Assembly: GCF_000421565.1 (NCBI RefSeq)
Contig: NZ_ATXG01000009.1
Coordinates: forward strand, 1-64,000
Direction: 5' to 3'
Length of the DNA: 64,000 nucleotides
From: Agromyces subbeticus DSM 16689
GTDB lineage: Bacteria > Actinomycetota > Actinomycetes > Actinomycetales > Microbacteriaceae
The notes under the pieces were generated by a model. It did no database searches and was not told where the DNA came from. It saw only the letters and a program-made list of their open reading frames with translations. The position numbers were made by a program, and so were the translations under genes. Of the stretch, positions 18,888-27,982 are shown piece by piece; position 1 is the first letter of the stretch, and every line of letters begins with the position of its first letter.

Positions 18888-20417
18888 TCAGGCGCCGGTA
18901 TCGGCGGCCACGAAATCGGCCAGCTGACCCGCGAGCTCGGGCGACGCCAGTGCGCGCACGCGGGTACCGGCCTCGGCGTACTCGATCGAGAGCACGCGGC
19001 CGGTCTCGTGCAAGGTCGAGACGATGTCGCCGCGGTCGTAGGGCACGAGCAGGTCGATCTCGACGGCCGGGTCGGGCATCATGCGCGAGATCGCCTCGAG
19101 CACCTCGGGGATTCCCTCGCCCGTGCGCGCCGAGGCGAAGATCGCCGAGGGCGCGAGGCCGCGGAGCACGAGCCGCTCTTCGGCAGTCACGAGGTCGGCC
19201 TTGTTGAAGACGATGAGCTCGGGGATGTCGCGGGCGCCGACCTCGCCGATGACGTCGCGCACCGTGGCGATCTGCCCGGCGGGATCGGGGTGCGCGGCGT
19301 CGACGACGTGCACGATCAGGTCGGAGTCGCCGACCTCTTCGAGCGTCGACCTGAAGGCCTCGACGAGCTGGTGCGGAAGGTTGCGCACGAATCCGACGGT
19401 GTCGGCGATCGTGTAGACGCGGCCGTCGGCGGTGGTGTTGCGGCGCACGGTCGCGTCGAGCGTCGCGAACAACGCGTTCTCGACGAGCACGCCGGCGCCC
19501 GTGATGCGGTTCAGGATGCTCGACTTGCCGGCGTTCGTGTACCCGGCGATCGCGACGGATGGCACGGCGTTGCGCTTGCGATTGGCGCGCTTGGCCTCAC
19601 GGGCCGGCTTCATGCCCGCGATCTGCTTGCGCAGCCTCGCCATGCGCGAGTGGATGCGCCGGCGGTCGAGTTCGATCTTCGTCTCACCCGGACCGCGCGA
19701 ACCCATGCCCGCACCGGCGCCGCCGACCTGGCCACCGGCCTGGCGCGACATCGACTCGCCCCAGCCGCGCAGGCGGGGCAGCAGGTACTCGAGCTGCGCG
19801 AGCTCCACCTGGGCCTTGCCCTCGCGGCTCTTGGCGTGCTGGCTGAAGATGTCGAGGATCACGGCGGTGCGGTCGATGACCTTCACCTTGATCGCATCTT
19901 CGAGTGCACGGCGCTGGCTCGGTGCGAGCTCGGTGTCAGCGACGACGGTGTCGGCGCCGAGCGAGGAGACGATGTGGCGCAGCTCCTCGACCTTGCCGCG
20001 CCCGAGGTAGGTGCTGGGGTCGGGGTTCGGCCGGCGCTGCAGCACACCGTCGAGCACTCGGGCACCCGCCGTCTCGGCGAGGGCGGCGAGTTCGCGCATC
20101 GAGTTCTCGGCCTCGTCTTGCGAGCCCTGCGAGTACACGCCGATGAGCACGACGTTCTCGAGACGCAGCTGCCGGTACTCGACCTCGGTGACGTCTTCGA
20201 GCTCGGTCGAGAGGCCGGCGACGCGGCGCAGGCCGGCCCGCGCCTCGCGATCGTATTGCTCGCCGTCGGTGTCGGAACCGTCGCCGAAGGCCGCGGTGGG
20301 CGTCATCAGCGCCTCGGCGTCGGCGGAACCGAACCGGGTCACGCCCGCCCTGGTCTCCGCGCCCCTGAGCACACGCTCGACCGCGTCGTCTGCAGAGTTC
20401 TGTTCGCCGTCGTTCAT
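18888..20417 (-). CDS. hflX: GTPase HflX
   Basis: A 509-residue ribosome-associated GTPase that splits stalled or stressed ribosomes. The N-terminal HflX domain (GVYSQGSQDEAENSMRELAALAETAG, then RPNPDPSTYLGRGKVEEL) precedes the G-domain with G1 GYTNAGKSS, G3 DTVGF and G4 NKAD. The glycine-rich linker GGQVGGAGAGMGSRGPGE is typical. ATG at 20417 with TAGGGT 7 nt upstream, so probably leaderless. Transcribed away from the methyltransferase gene 42 bp away. Confidence 0.95.
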   Translation of the reverse strand: MNDGEQNSADDAVERVLRGAETRAGVTRFGSADAEALMTPTAAFGDGSDTDGEQYDREARAGLRRVAGLSTELEDVTEVEYRQLRLENVVLIGVYSQGSQDEAENSMRELAALAETAGARVLDGVLQRRPNPDPSTYLGRGKVEELRHIVSSLGADTVVADTELAPSQRRALEDAIKVKVIDRTAVILDIFSQHAKSREGKAQVELAQLEYLLPRLRGWGESMSRQAGGQVGGAGAGMGSRGPGETKIELDRRRIHSRMARLRKQIAGMKPAREAKRANRKRNAVPSVAIAGYTNAGKSSILNRITGAGVLVENALFATLDATVRRNTTADGRVYTIADTVGFVRNLPHQLVEAFRSTLEEVGDSDLIVHVVDAAHPDPAGQIATVRDVIGEVGARDIPELIVFNKADLVTAEERLVLRGLAPSAIFASARTGEGIPEVLEAISRMMPDPAVEIDLLVPYDRGDIVSTLHETGRVLSIEYAEAGTRVRALASPELAGQLADFVAADTGA

Positions 20418-20459
20418 CGTGTTAACCCTAGTTCCCGTGGCTGCGATAGGTTCCCCTGT
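20418..20459. promoter_or_regulatory. back-to-back leaderless promoters hflX / methyltransferase
   Basis: The 42-bp gap holds TAGGGT-N7-ATG leftward (20430-20425) and TAGGTT-N7-ATG rightward (20447-20452). Neither gene has a Shine-Dalgarno. Both -10 boxes place the RNA start at or next to the ATG. Confidence 0.6.
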
Positions 20460-21074
20460 ATGGCCTCCGACCACTATTTCTCCTCTCGACCGGGCGGCGA
20501 GGCCACTCTCCGCACCATCACCGCCCGGCTGGCGGGGCGTGAACTCACGCTCTCGACCGCCGGCGGGGTCTTCAGCCCCGAGCATCTCGACGCCGGCACG
20601 CGCATCCTGCTCGATCGAGCGCCCGCGCCGCCGGCCACCGGCGAGCTGCTCGATCTCGGCACCGGATGGGGTCCGATCGCGATCTCGCTGGCCTTGCGGG
20701 CACCGGATGCCACGGTGTGGGCGGTCGACGTCAACGAGCGCGCCCTCGACCTGGTTCGTCGCAACACGGCTCGCCTCGGCATCACCAACGTCAACGCGGT
20801 GTTGCCCGACGACGTTCCCGCCGACGTGCGATTCGCCGGAATCTGGTCGAACCCGCCGATCCGCGTCGGCAAGGCCGAGCTGCATGCCATGCTCGAGCGC
20901 TGGCTCCCCCGGCTCGACGACGACGCCAGCGCATGGCTCGTCGTGGCGAAACACCTGGGCGCCGAGTCCCTGCAGCGCTGGATCGGCGAGGAACTCGGGC
21001 TCGAGATCGACCGGGCGGCGCAGGAGAAGGGCTTCCGGGTGCTCGAGGTGAGCGCCGCGGAATCCGCTCGCTGA
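20460..21074 (+). CDS. RsmC-like class I SAM methyltransferase
   Basis: A 204-residue methyltransferase corresponding to the C-terminal catalytic half of RsmC/RlmG enzymes. It opens MASDHYFSSRPGGEA and has SAM motif I ELLDLGTGWGPIAI, acidic motif VWAVDVNERALDLVRRN and catalytic SNPPIRVGK, typical of enzymes methylating exocyclic amines of RNA bases. Likely 16S rRNA m2G methylation, but the target is not proven. Leaderless start. Convergent with dapF. Confidence 0.88.
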   Translation: MASDHYFSSRPGGEATLRTITARLAGRELTLSTAGGVFSPEHLDAGTRILLDRAPAPPATGELLDLGTGWGPIAISLALRAPDATVWAVDVNERALDLVRRNTARLGITNVNAVLPDDVPADVRFAGIWSNPPIRVGKAELHAMLERWLPRLDDDASAWLVVAKHLGAESLQRWIGEELGLEIDRAAQEKGFRVLEVSAAESAR

Positions 21075-21110
21075 CGAAACGGCACGCCGGCCGGCGCAGG
21101 CCGAACCGAT

Positions 21111-21992
21111 TCAGGCGAGGCTGAGCACGCCGTCGAACACGAGTTCGGCCGGCCCCGACAGGGCCACGTGCTCACCGTCGTCGGCCTGGAACATGCGCAC
21201 GCCGAGCACGCCGCCGGGCACTTGCACGCGCCACGTGTCGGGCGCCGCCTCGCCGGCCCAGTAGCGCACCGCGAGCGCCGAGGCCACGGCACCGGTGCCG
21301 CACGAGAGCGTCTCGCCCGAGCCGCGTTCGTGCACTCGCATGCGGATGCGCCCGACCCCGCCTTCGACGAGCGGCTCGGCAGGAACCACGAACTCGACGT
21401 TCGCGCCCGCCTCTGGGGCGGGCTCGATCACGGGTTGGTACGCGAGGTCGAGTGCATCGAGCTCTTCGTCGTCGGCGAGGGCGACCACGATGTGCGGATT
21501 GCCGACGTCGATGCCGAGGCCGGGCCTCGCGACAGGCAGGCTCTTGCCCCGCACGACCGGTTCGCCGCCGCTGAGGCGCCACAGTCCAAGATCTGCTTCG
21601 AAGCCCGTCGCCGTGCGACGCACCGTGCGTACGCCGGCGCGCGTGCCGATCGCGATCGATCCATCTGCCGGGATCTCGGCGAGACCCTGGTCGAGCAGGT
21701 AGCTCGTGAACACCCGGATGCCGTTGCCGCACATCTCGGACACCGTTCCGTCGGCGTTCCAGTAGTCCATGAACCACACGGCATCGGGATTCTGGGCGAG
21801 AACCGCTGCGCCGTCGTCGAGGTTCGCCGAGCGCACGGCGCGGATCACGCCGTCGCCGCCCACGCCGAAGCGGCGATCGCACACCGCGGCGATCTGCGTC
21901 GGAGTCAGAGCCGACTCGCCCTCGGGGTCGCTGAAGAGCACGAAATCGTTGCCAGTGCCCTGGCCCTTGGTGAACCGCAGATCGAACGCCAT
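21111..21992 (-). CDS. dapF: diaminopimelate epimerase
   Basis: A 293-residue cofactor-independent racemase converting LL- to meso-DAP for lysine and peptidoglycan. The two catalytic cysteines are visible: C88 in [10 protein letters not shown] and C231 in [18 protein letters not shown]-like KGQGTGNDF starts the fold. TAGACT stands 6 nt before the ATG and overlaps the end of miaA, so a leaderless internal promoter is possible besides read-through from miaA. Confidence 0.97.
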   Translation of the reverse strand: MAFDLRFTKGQGTGNDFVLFSDPEGESALTPTQIAAVCDRRFGVGGDGVIRAVRSANLDDGAAVLAQNPDAVWFMDYWNADGTVSEMCGNGIRVFTSYLLDQGLAEIPADGSIAIGTRAGVRTVRRTATGFEADLGLWRLSGGEPVVRGKSLPVARPGLGIDVGNPHIVVALADDEELDALDLAYQPVIEPAPEAGANVEFVVPAEPLVEGGVGRIRMRVHERGSGETLSCGTGAVASALAVRYWAGEAAPDTWRVQVPGGVLGVRMFQADDGEHVALSGPAELVFDGVLSLA

Positions 21993-21996
21993 CGGA

Positions 21997-22917
21997 TCAG
22001 TCTATGGCCGCGAGCCGGGCCAGTTCCGTGGCACGGGCGGCTGCGTCATCGGCGTCGATCATGACGGCGTGCCGATATCGCTTGAACCAGCTCACCTGAC
22101 GTCGAGCGTAGGTACGGGTGAGCTGCTGCGTCTCGGCGATGGCGTCGGCGCTCGAAAGTCGCCCGCTGAGCTCGCCGAGCGCTTGGGCGTAGCCGATGGC
22201 CCTGCCGGCGGTCACGCCACGCTCGATGCCCCGTGGAATCAGCCCGCGCACCTCGTCGACGAGCCCCTCGCGCCACATCGCCTCGACGCGCGCGTCGAGC
22301 CGCTCGACGAGCGTCGCCCGCTCGCTGCGCAGGTGCACCGTGTGGTGCGGCCGCCAGGCCACGGGCTCGTCGGGAAGGCGGGCCGCCTTCGGCTCTCCGG
22401 TCACCTCGATGACCTCGAGTGCACGAACGAGCCGGCGCCCGTTCTGCGCATCGACGCTCGCAGCGGTGACGGCGTCGAGCTCTCGCAGGCGCGCGTGCAG
22501 CAAGCCGGGCCCCTGCTCGGCCAGCTCGGCCTCGAGACGGGCGCGCACCGCGGCATCGGTGCCCGGAAACCGGAAGTCGTGGATGACCGAGGAGACGTAG
22601 AGACCGGATCCGCCGACGAGCAGCGGCACTGCGCCGCGCCCGAGCACCTCGTCGACGGCCGAGCGCGCCGCAGTCTGATAGGCGGCGACGGATGCCTCGT
22701 CGACGACGTCGAGCACATCGAGCTGGTGGTGCGGCACGCCACGTCGCTCACCGACCGGGAGCTTCGCCGTGCCGATGTCCATGCCGCGGTAGAGCTGCAT
22801 CGCGTCGGCGTTGACGACCTCGGCGGCCCGGCCCGCTCGCGCAAGCCCTTCAGCGAGGTCGAGAGCGAACGCGGACTTGCCGGTGCCGGTCGCCCCGACG
22901 ATCGCGATGAGGCTCAC
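21997..22917 (-). CDS. miaA: tRNA dimethylallyltransferase
   Basis: A 306-residue enzyme adding a dimethylallyl group to A37 of tRNAs reading UNN codons. P-loop [17 protein letters not shown] at the N-terminus, then [17 protein letters not shown] and HHQLDVLD. C-terminal GYAQAL and [14 protein letters not shown] are typical. GTG start at 22917, one base past the miaB TGA; a longer in-frame extension to 23094 lies inside miaB and is not credible. It supplies the substrate of the adjacent MiaB. Confidence 0.96.
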   Translation of the reverse strand: MSLIAIVGATGTGKSAFALDLAEGLARAGRAAEVVNADAMQLYRGMDIGTAKLPVGERRGVPHHQLDVLDVVDEASVAAYQTAARSAVDEVLGRGAVPLLVGGSGLYVSSVIHDFRFPGTDAAVRARLEAELAEQGPGLLHARLRELDAVTAASVDAQNGRRLVRALEVIEVTGEPKAARLPDEPVAWRPHHTVHLRSERATLVERLDARVEAMWREGLVDEVRGLIPRGIERGVTAGRAIGYAQALGELSGRLSSADAIAETQQLTRTYARRQVSWFKRYRHAVMIDADDAAARATELARLAAID

Positions 22918-22918
22918 G

Positions 22919-24529
22919 TCAGCGCTGGGCGTCGGTGGGGTCGTAGATCGGCATCGTGCCGACGCCGGGGGCGACGAGAGGCTCGGTGCCGCGCGTGCGC
23001 AGCACCGGGAGGCCGAGCGAGACCCGCCCCGCAGCGGACGCACCGGGAGCCGCCGGCACTGCGCAGCTCTCGGCCTGTGCGCGATCCCACGCATCGCCCG
23101 CGCGGGTGCGTCGAATGCGGAGTGGTGAGTCGTCGACCGCGTCGGCGATCAGGTGGAAGGGCGCGGCCTGGGTGACGGTCACGGAGACGACGTCGCCGGG
23201 CCGGGGAAGCTGCGACCCGGCCGGCGCCTCGAAGTGCACCAGCCGGCTGTCTTCGGCGCGCCCGCTCAGTCGGTGCGTCTCTGCGTCTTTGCGGCCGTCG
23301 CTCGTGGAGACGAGCACCTCGACCGGGTGGCCGATGAGGCGCTGGTTCTCTTCCAGGGAGATGTGCTCCTGCAGTGCGATGAGCCGCTCGTAGCGCTCTT
23401 GCACGACCTCTTTCGGCACCTGGTCCTCCATGGTCGCCGCCGGCGTGCCGGGTCGGATGGAGTACTGGAACGTGAATGCCGAGGCGAATCGTGCGGCCTC
23501 GACGACGCGCAGGGTCTCTTGGAAGTCGGCCTCGGTCTCGCCGGGGAAGCCGACGATGATGTCGGTGGAGATCGCGGCGTCGGGGATGCGTGCCCGCACG
23601 CGGTCGAGGATGCCGAGGAACTTCTCTGAACGGTAGGAGCGGCGCATCGCCTTGAGGATGCGGTCGGAGCCTGATTGCAGCGGCATGTGCAACTGCGGCA
23701 TCACGCTCGGCGTCTCGGCCATGGCATCGATGACATCGTCGGTGAAGGCCGCGGGGTGCGGACTGGTGAACCTGATGCGTTCGAGGCCGTCGATCTGGCC
23801 GGCGGCCCGAAGCAGCTTGCCGAAGGCCCGCCGATCACCGAACTCGACGCCGTAGGAGTTGACGTTCTGCCCGAGGAGGGTGATCTCGACGACTCCGTCG
23901 TCGACGAGCGTCTGGATCTCGGCGAGCACGTCGCCCGGGCGGCGATCTTTCTCTTTGCCGCGGAGCGCCGGGACGATGCAGAACGTGCAGGTGTTGTTGC
24001 AGCCCACCGAGATCGACACCCAGCCGCTGGAGACCGAATCGCGCTTGGTCGGCAGGGTCGACGGGAACACCTCGAGGGCGTCGAGGATCTCGAGTTGCGC
24101 CTCGTCGTTGTGGCGCGCGCGCTCGAGCAGGCTCGGGAGCGAGCCCATGTTGTGCGTGCCGAAGACGACGTCGACCCACGGCGCCTTCTCGAGGATGACG
24201 TTCTTGTCTTTCTGGGCGAGACAACCGCCGACGGCGATCTGCATGCCCGCATGACGCCGCTTGACCGACGCGAGGTGGCCGAGGTTGCCGTAGAGCTTGT
24301 TATCGGCGTTCTCGCGCACGGCGCACGTGTTGATCACCACGATGTCGGCCTCGGCCCCGTCGGCGGGAACATAGCCCGCTGCCTCGAGTGAGCCCGAGAG
24401 ACGCTCGGAATCGTGCACGTTCATCTGGCACCCGAAGGTGCGGACCTCGTACGTGCGCGGCGTCATTGCCGCTTCGGCGAGCTGGTCGCGGGGCATCTCG
24501 TGAAGGGAGACGTCGTGAATGGTGCTCAT
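22919..24529 (-). CDS. miaB: tRNA-2-methylthio-N6-dimethylallyladenosine synthase
   Basis: A 536-residue radical-SAM methylthiotransferase acting on i6A37 in tRNA. The auxiliary cluster uses C34 (FGCQMN), C69 (NTCAVRE) and C103 (GGCLAQ). The radical-SAM cluster uses C177, C181 and C184 (GCNNTCTFC). A TRAM domain follows. The last 70 or so residues are an extra, poorly conserved tail. A second ATG at residue 22 is an alternative start. Sits 12 bp after recX and directly before miaA. Confidence 0.96.
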   Translation of the reverse strand: MSTIHDVSLHEMPRDQLAEAAMTPRTYEVRTFGCQMNVHDSERLSGSLEAAGYVPADGAEADIVVINTCAVRENADNKLYGNLGHLASVKRRHAGMQIAVGGCLAQKDKNVILEKAPWVDVVFGTHNMGSLPSLLERARHNDEAQLEILDALEVFPSTLPTKRDSVSSGWVSISVGCNNTCTFCIVPALRGKEKDRRPGDVLAEIQTLVDDGVVEITLLGQNVNSYGVEFGDRRAFGKLLRAAGQIDGLERIRFTSPHPAAFTDDVIDAMAETPSVMPQLHMPLQSGSDRILKAMRRSYRSEKFLGILDRVRARIPDAAISTDIIVGFPGETEADFQETLRVVEAARFASAFTFQYSIRPGTPAATMEDQVPKEVVQERYERLIALQEHISLEENQRLIGHPVEVLVSTSDGRKDAETHRLSGRAEDSRLVHFEAPAGSQLPRPGDVVSVTVTQAAPFHLIADAVDDSPLRIRRTRAGDAWDRAQAESCAVPAAPGASAAGRVSLGLPVLRTRGTEPLVAPGVGTMPIYDPTDAQR

Positions 24530-24541
24530 GATCGCACCAGT

Positions 24542-25192
24542 TTACGAGCGATCAGCTGCGAGTGCCGCCGACACCGCCTCGCGCACGACGTCGCCGGGGT
24601 ATCCCCGTCGCTGCAGGAAGGCCGAGAGGCGTCGTTCCGCCGTCTGGCGGTCGAGACCCCTGAGCTGTCGAGCGCGGCGTTCGGCGACGGTGCGCGCGTT
24701 CTCGAGCTCGGTCTCGGGATCGAGGTCTTCGACGGCTGCTCGGGCGAGCGAGTTGTCGACACCGCGACGGCCGAGCTCCTGCAAGATGGCCCCGCTGCCG
24801 CGACCGCGGCGCACACCGTGGCTGTGCACGACCTGCTCGGCGAGCCGAGCGTCGTCGAGGTAACCGAGCCGCTCATAACGCTCGAGCCATTCTTCGACCT
24901 CGATGTCATCGAGGCCGTGCTCGACGAGCACTGCCCGCACCTCGGACACCGAGAGCGCCGATCGACGAAGCCTCGACACGACGAGCCGGTCGACGCGCGC
25001 ATCGCGCTCGGCACCCGTCTCGTCTGAACCCGATGCCTCGTGGTCGGGCACCTCTTGGATCGGCGACTCGCGAACTCGCGCCTCACGAACCCGCTCCTCA
25101 CGAACCGGGGTCTCACGACTCCGCGCTGTCGGCTCCTTCGCCCAGGGCAGATAGGTGACCGGGGCGAGCCGCTCGGATGATTCGTCGCTCAT
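24542..25192 (-). CDS. recX: regulatory protein RecX
   Basis: A 216-residue modulator that caps RecA filaments. The helical RecX repeats begin near residue 65 (RLVVSRLRRSALSVSEVRAVL, then RLGYLDDARLAEQVVHS and RRGYPGDVVREAV). The first 60 residues are an acidic/basic low-complexity extension with repeated V-R-E-x-R units, coded by an imperfect nonamer-like repeat near 25065-25120. A GGGGGAG ribosome site precedes the ATG. Follows recA after 74 bp, as usual. Confidence 0.93.
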   Translation of the reverse strand: MSDESSERLAPVTYLPWAKEPTARSRETPVREERVREARVRESPIQEVPDHEASGSDETGAERDARVDRLVVSRLRRSALSVSEVRAVLVEHGLDDIEVEEWLERYERLGYLDDARLAEQVVHSHGVRRGRGSGAILQELGRRGVDNSLARAAVEDLDPETELENARTVAERRARQLRGLDRQTAERRLSAFLQRRGYPGDVVREAVSAALAADRS

Positions 25193-25266
25193 TGCTGGCT
25201 CCCCCCGGTCTTCCTCATCTTCGATGGGTCAGGTTTCGATCGCTCGGATAGCGAGGTTTCGATGCG

Positions 25267-26334
25267 TCAGGCGCCCTTGCGCCCGAGCTTCGGCTCGATG
25301 GACTCGACGTTCGACGGTGCGGCCGCCGTGCCTGCCGGCTGCCCGACGCCGAGCTTGACGAGGATCTTCTGCTCGATATCGGCGGCGATGTCGGGGTTCT
25401 GCAGCAAGAAGTTGCGGGCGTTCTCTTTGCCCTGGCCCAACTGATCGCCGTCGTAGGTGTACCACGCGCCCGACTTCTTGACGATCGCTTGGTCGACGCC
25501 GAAGTCGATCAGGCTACCCTCGCGCGAGATGCCGGTGCCGTACAGGATGTCGAACTCCGCCTGCTTGAACGGCGGCGCCATCTTGTTCTTCACGACCTTG
25601 ACCCGAGTGCGGTTACCCACCGCCTCCGTGCCGTCTTTCATCGTCTCGATACGACGGATGTCGAGTCGTACCGACGCGTAGAACTTCAGCGCCTTGCCAC
25701 CGGCGGTCGTCTCGGGGCTGCCGAAGAAGACGCCGATCTTCTCGCGCAACTGGTTGATGAAGATCATGGTCGTGTTGGTCTGGCTGAGACCACCGGTGAG
25801 CTTGCGGAGCGCCTGCGACATGAGGCGCGCCTGCAGACCCACGTGCGAGTCACCCATCTCGCCCTCGATCTCAGCGCGGGGCACGAGCGCCGCGACGGAG
25901 TCGATGACGATGAGGTCGATCGAGCCCGAGCGCACGAGCATGTCGGCGATCTCGAGCGCCTGCTCACCCGTGTCGGGCTGGGAGACGAGGAGCGCATCGA
26001 TGTCGACGCCGAGCTTCTTCGCGTATTCGGGGTCGAGCGCGTGCTCTGCGTCGATGAATGCCGCGATGCCGCCGGCCTTCTGAGCGTTGGCGATGGCGTG
26101 CAGCGTCAGCGTGGTCTTGCCGGAGGACTCGGGGCCGTAGATCTCGACGATGCGGCCCCGCGGGATGCCCCCGATGCCGAGCGCGATGTCGAGGGCGATC
26201 GAACCGGTGGGGATGACCTCGACGGGAGCGCGATCTTCGCTCCCGAGGCGCATGACCGAGCCCTTGCCGAACTGGCGATCGATCTGCGCGAGTGCTGTCT
26301 CAAGCGATTTCTCGCGGTCTGCTGGTGATGCCAT
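25267..26334 (-). CDS. recA: recombinase RecA
   Basis: A 355-residue strand-exchange ATPase and LexA co-protease. Walker A GPESSGKT at 67-74, [16 protein letters not shown] (Walker B/L1), [20 protein letters not shown] and [15 protein letters not shown] (L2 region) are all intact. No intein. The ATG at 26334 has AAGGAG 7 nt upstream; the frame upstream runs through the promoter. Two LexA-like boxes lie 220-270 bp upstream. Confidence 0.98.
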   Translation of the reverse strand: MASPADREKSLETALAQIDRQFGKGSVMRLGSEDRAPVEVIPTGSIALDIALGIGGIPRGRIVEIYGPESSGKTTLTLHAIANAQKAGGIAAFIDAEHALDPEYAKKLGVDIDALLVSQPDTGEQALEIADMLVRSGSIDLIVIDSVAALVPRAEIEGEMGDSHVGLQARLMSQALRKLTGGLSQTNTTMIFINQLREKIGVFFGSPETTAGGKALKFYASVRLDIRRIETMKDGTEAVGNRTRVKVVKNKMAPPFKQAEFDILYGTGISREGSLIDFGVDQAIVKKSGAWYTYDGDQLGQGKENARNFLLQNPDIAADIEQKILVKLGVGQPAGTAAAPSNVESIEPKLGRKGA

Positions 26335-26556
26335 GGTGGGCTCCTTCGATGCTCGATTGCTGCTGCCTCTAGGCTGTCGTTCCACGTTGCGGGCCCCAAT
26401 GGATTGGTGCTGACCCGCGGCGTCTCGCGACAAGGCGTTTGCGGTGTGTTCCGACGCATCGACCGTATGACCGGCCACCGACATCCGACGCCAGACTCGA
26501 CGAGGATGTGGACGGATGCGCTGTTGCTCCTGCTGTTGAGGAGCCTAGCGCAGTCT

Positions 26557-26572
26557 CCGAACACACCTTCGA
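26557..26572. promoter_or_regulatory. LexA box 1 upstream of recA
   Basis: CCGAAC-ACAC-CTTCGA matches TCGAAC-N4-GTTCGA at 10 of 12 positions. A possible minus-strand -10 box (TAGGCT, 26547-26542) begins ten bases downstream. Confidence 0.65.
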
Positions 26573-26587
26573 AGAAACACCCGCGTG

Positions 26588-26603
26588 TCGAACATGCCTT
26601 CGG
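26588..26603. promoter_or_regulatory. LexA box 2 upstream of recA
   Basis: TCGAAC-ATGC-CTTCGG has one perfect half-site and 10 of 12 matches overall. Its centre is 31 bp from box 1, about three helical turns, which puts both on the same face of the DNA. Confidence 0.6.
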
Positions 26604-26628
26604 TTGCGGTATCGAGCAGACCGAACGC

Positions 26629-26874
26629 TCAGATGCCCCGCGGCGGGCGGGACTCCCCCGGTATCGGGCGTCCGGCTCCGTGCCGACGCTCTTCGGGCAC
26701 ATCGGTCGCCTCGCAGAGGGCGAACCACACCTCTCGCGGCCTCGCGCCGGCAGCCAGGGCCTCACGCGCGGTGCGGCCGCCGAGGGAGGTGAGCACGAGG
26801 TCGTTCACGATCACACCGCCGTACCCCGCGCCGAACTCGTCGGCGACGGCGGTCTGGAACTCGCTCAGCTTCAC
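26629..26874 (-). CDS. DUF3046 family protein
   Basis: An 81-residue protein (MKLSEFQTAVADEFGAGYGGVIVNDLVLTSLGGRTAREAL) matching the DUF3046 signature, an actinobacterial family usually found just upstream of recA. GTG start with GAGAGG upstream. No catalytic motif or membrane segment is visible and the role is unknown. The last ten residues are Pro/Arg-rich. Preceded by the clgR terminator, so it may have its own promoter. Confidence 0.85.
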   Translation of the reverse strand: MKLSEFQTAVADEFGAGYGGVIVNDLVLTSLGGRTAREALAAGARPREVWFALCEATDVPEERRHGAGRPIPGESRPPRGI

Positions 26875-26885
26875 CGGTGCCTCTC

Positions 26886-26921
26886 GAAAAGACGATCGGC
26901 CGGTCCGAGGACCGGCCGATC
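26886..26921 (-). terminator. intrinsic terminator of clgR
   Basis: A perfect GATCGGCCGGTCC / GGACCGGCCGATC stem (26894-26921) with a tiny loop, followed on the minus strand by GTCTTTTCG. It is 20 nt past the clgR stop and is the clearest Rho-independent terminator in the window. Confidence 0.85.
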
Positions 26922-26941
26922 TGCGTTGCGTATGGGAGTGG

Positions 26942-27250
26942 TCAGCGGACCATCATGTCGGCGTCGAACTCGGCGACGAGCTCGTCGGGCAGGCTGTCGG
27001 GCACCACTGAGAGGCCCTCGAGCACTGCGATGCGATCGCCGACCTCGTGCATGATCACCGAGATGGGCGTGTCGAGTGCGTCGGCGACGGAAGCGAGGAT
27101 CTCGGAGGAAGCCTCTTTCTGACCGCGCTCCACCTCGCTCAGGTAGCCGAGCGCGACGCTCGCCTTGGACGCGACCTGGCGAAGGGTGCGGCCCTTCTGC
27201 AGGCGGAAGTCCCTCAGCACATCGCCGATCTCCTGTCGAACCAGGACCAT
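26942..27250 (-). CDS. clgR: ClgR-like XRE/Cro-type transcriptional regulator
   Basis: A 102-residue helix-turn-helix protein (IGDVLRDFRLQKGRTLRQVASKASVALGYLSEVERGQKEASSEILASVADAL) matching ClgR, the actinobacterial activator of Clp protease and Lon genes. It has the hydrophobic C-terminal region, here ending ADMMVR; in Streptomyces a C-terminal AA makes ClgR a ClpP substrate, and that exact tail is absent here. AAGGAGG precedes the ATG. A promoter with TTGGAA and TAGACT lies at 27306-27333. Confidence 0.88.
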   Translation of the reverse strand: MVLVRQEIGDVLRDFRLQKGRTLRQVASKASVALGYLSEVERGQKEASSEILASVADALDTPISVIMHEVGDRIAVLEGLSVVPDSLPDELVAEFDADMMVR

Positions 27251-27305
27251 CGGGAACCTCCTTCTCTCTGCCTGCGACTCCGCTGGAGTCGGAAACGGGA
27301 GCGTC

Positions 27306-27333
27306 AGTCTACCCGACTCTCCGTGGCTTCCAA
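27306..27333 (-). promoter_or_regulatory. clgR promoter
   Basis: On the minus strand TTGGAA (27333-27328), a 16-bp spacer, then TAGACT (27311-27306). The predicted RNA start is near 27299, giving a leader of about 50 nt. Confidence 0.55.
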
Positions 27334-27360
27334 TCTAGCGTTGCACACTGGGGCTTTCGT

Positions 27361-27391
27361 GTGAACCTGCCACATGTAACAGGGTGTTCAC
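27361..27391. promoter_or_regulatory. inverted repeat GTGAACCTG...CAGGGTGTTCAC
   Basis: A 31-bp interrupted palindrome (GTGAAC 27361-27366, GTTCAC 27386-27391, with CTG/CAG inside) about 30 bp upstream of the clgR -35 box and 78 nt past the cinA stop. An operator for clgR or a weak cinA terminator are both possible. Confidence 0.4.
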
Positions 27392-27468
27392 GATGACTAT
27401 TCCGCCGTGCGCATTGGGATTTCGATGAACTCGACGAGCGGTCGATGACGGTCGCCGGCAGCCCGGCA

Positions 27469-27969
27469 TCAGTCGCGGGCCAGTCGTTCGAGCACGGCAT
27501 CGAGCGCGGCCAGCACCGACGCGGCCCTGATCTCGCCCCTCGTGCCCTGCAATTCGAGCGACACGACCTCGATCTCGCCCTCGAACGCGACGCCGACATA
27601 CGCGGTTCCGGGTGGCTCGCCGTCTTGCCAGGTGGGGCCGGCGACGCCGGTCGTCGCGATGCCGAGATCGGCCGCGCGGCCGTCGACGGCGAGCACGCGG
27701 CGCACGCCATCGGCCATCTGCCGGGCGACCTCGGGATGCACCGCACCCTCGCGAGCGAGCAACTCGGCCGAGACGCCGAGCACCGATCGCTTCACCGCGG
27801 TGTCGTATGCCACGACACCGCCGTTCACGACGACGGATGCCCCTGGCACGCTCGTGAGCTCGGCGACGACGAGTCCGCCGGTCAGCGACTCGGCCACGGC
27901 GACGCGCAGGCCCCGGTTCGTGAGTTCGGCGACGAGGCGTTCGGCCAGGTCGGCTGCGGCACGAGGCAT
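27469..27969 (-). CDS. CinA C-terminal domain protein (nicotinamide-nucleotide amidohydrolase, PncC)
   Basis: A 166-residue stand-alone PncC domain, which deamidates NMN to nicotinate mononucleotide in pyridine salvage. AESLTGGLVVAELTSVPGAS, GGVVAYDTAVKR and GIATTGVAGPTWQDGEPPGTAYVG are the family signatures. The N-terminal MoCF-like domain of full CinA is absent. I chose the ATG 13 bp past the pgsA stop, with GAGG upstream, over one overlapping pgsA. In operon with pgsA. Confidence 0.93.
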   Translation of the reverse strand: MPRAAADLAERLVAELTNRGLRVAVAESLTGGLVVAELTSVPGASVVVNGGVVAYDTAVKRSVLGVSAELLAREGAVHPEVARQMADGVRRVLAVDGRAADLGIATTGVAGPTWQDGEPPGTAYVGVAFEGEIEVVSLELQGTRGEIRAASVLAALDAVLERLARD

Positions 27970-27982
27970 CCGCCCGCCTCGC

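Larger units (their letters stand above)
26335..26628 (-). promoter_or_regulatory. recA promoter region, long 5' leader
   Basis: 294 bp between DUF3046 and recA. It holds the two LexA boxes and a TAGGCT box, leaving an untranslated leader of about 200 nt before the AAGGAG of recA. I see no further gene or clear hairpin in it. Confidence 0.5.

Noticed and set aside
22918-23094. Longer miaA start inside miaB
   Set aside because: It adds 59 Arg/Ser/Pro-rich residues over miaB; the GTG at 22917 begins right at the conserved P-loop strand.
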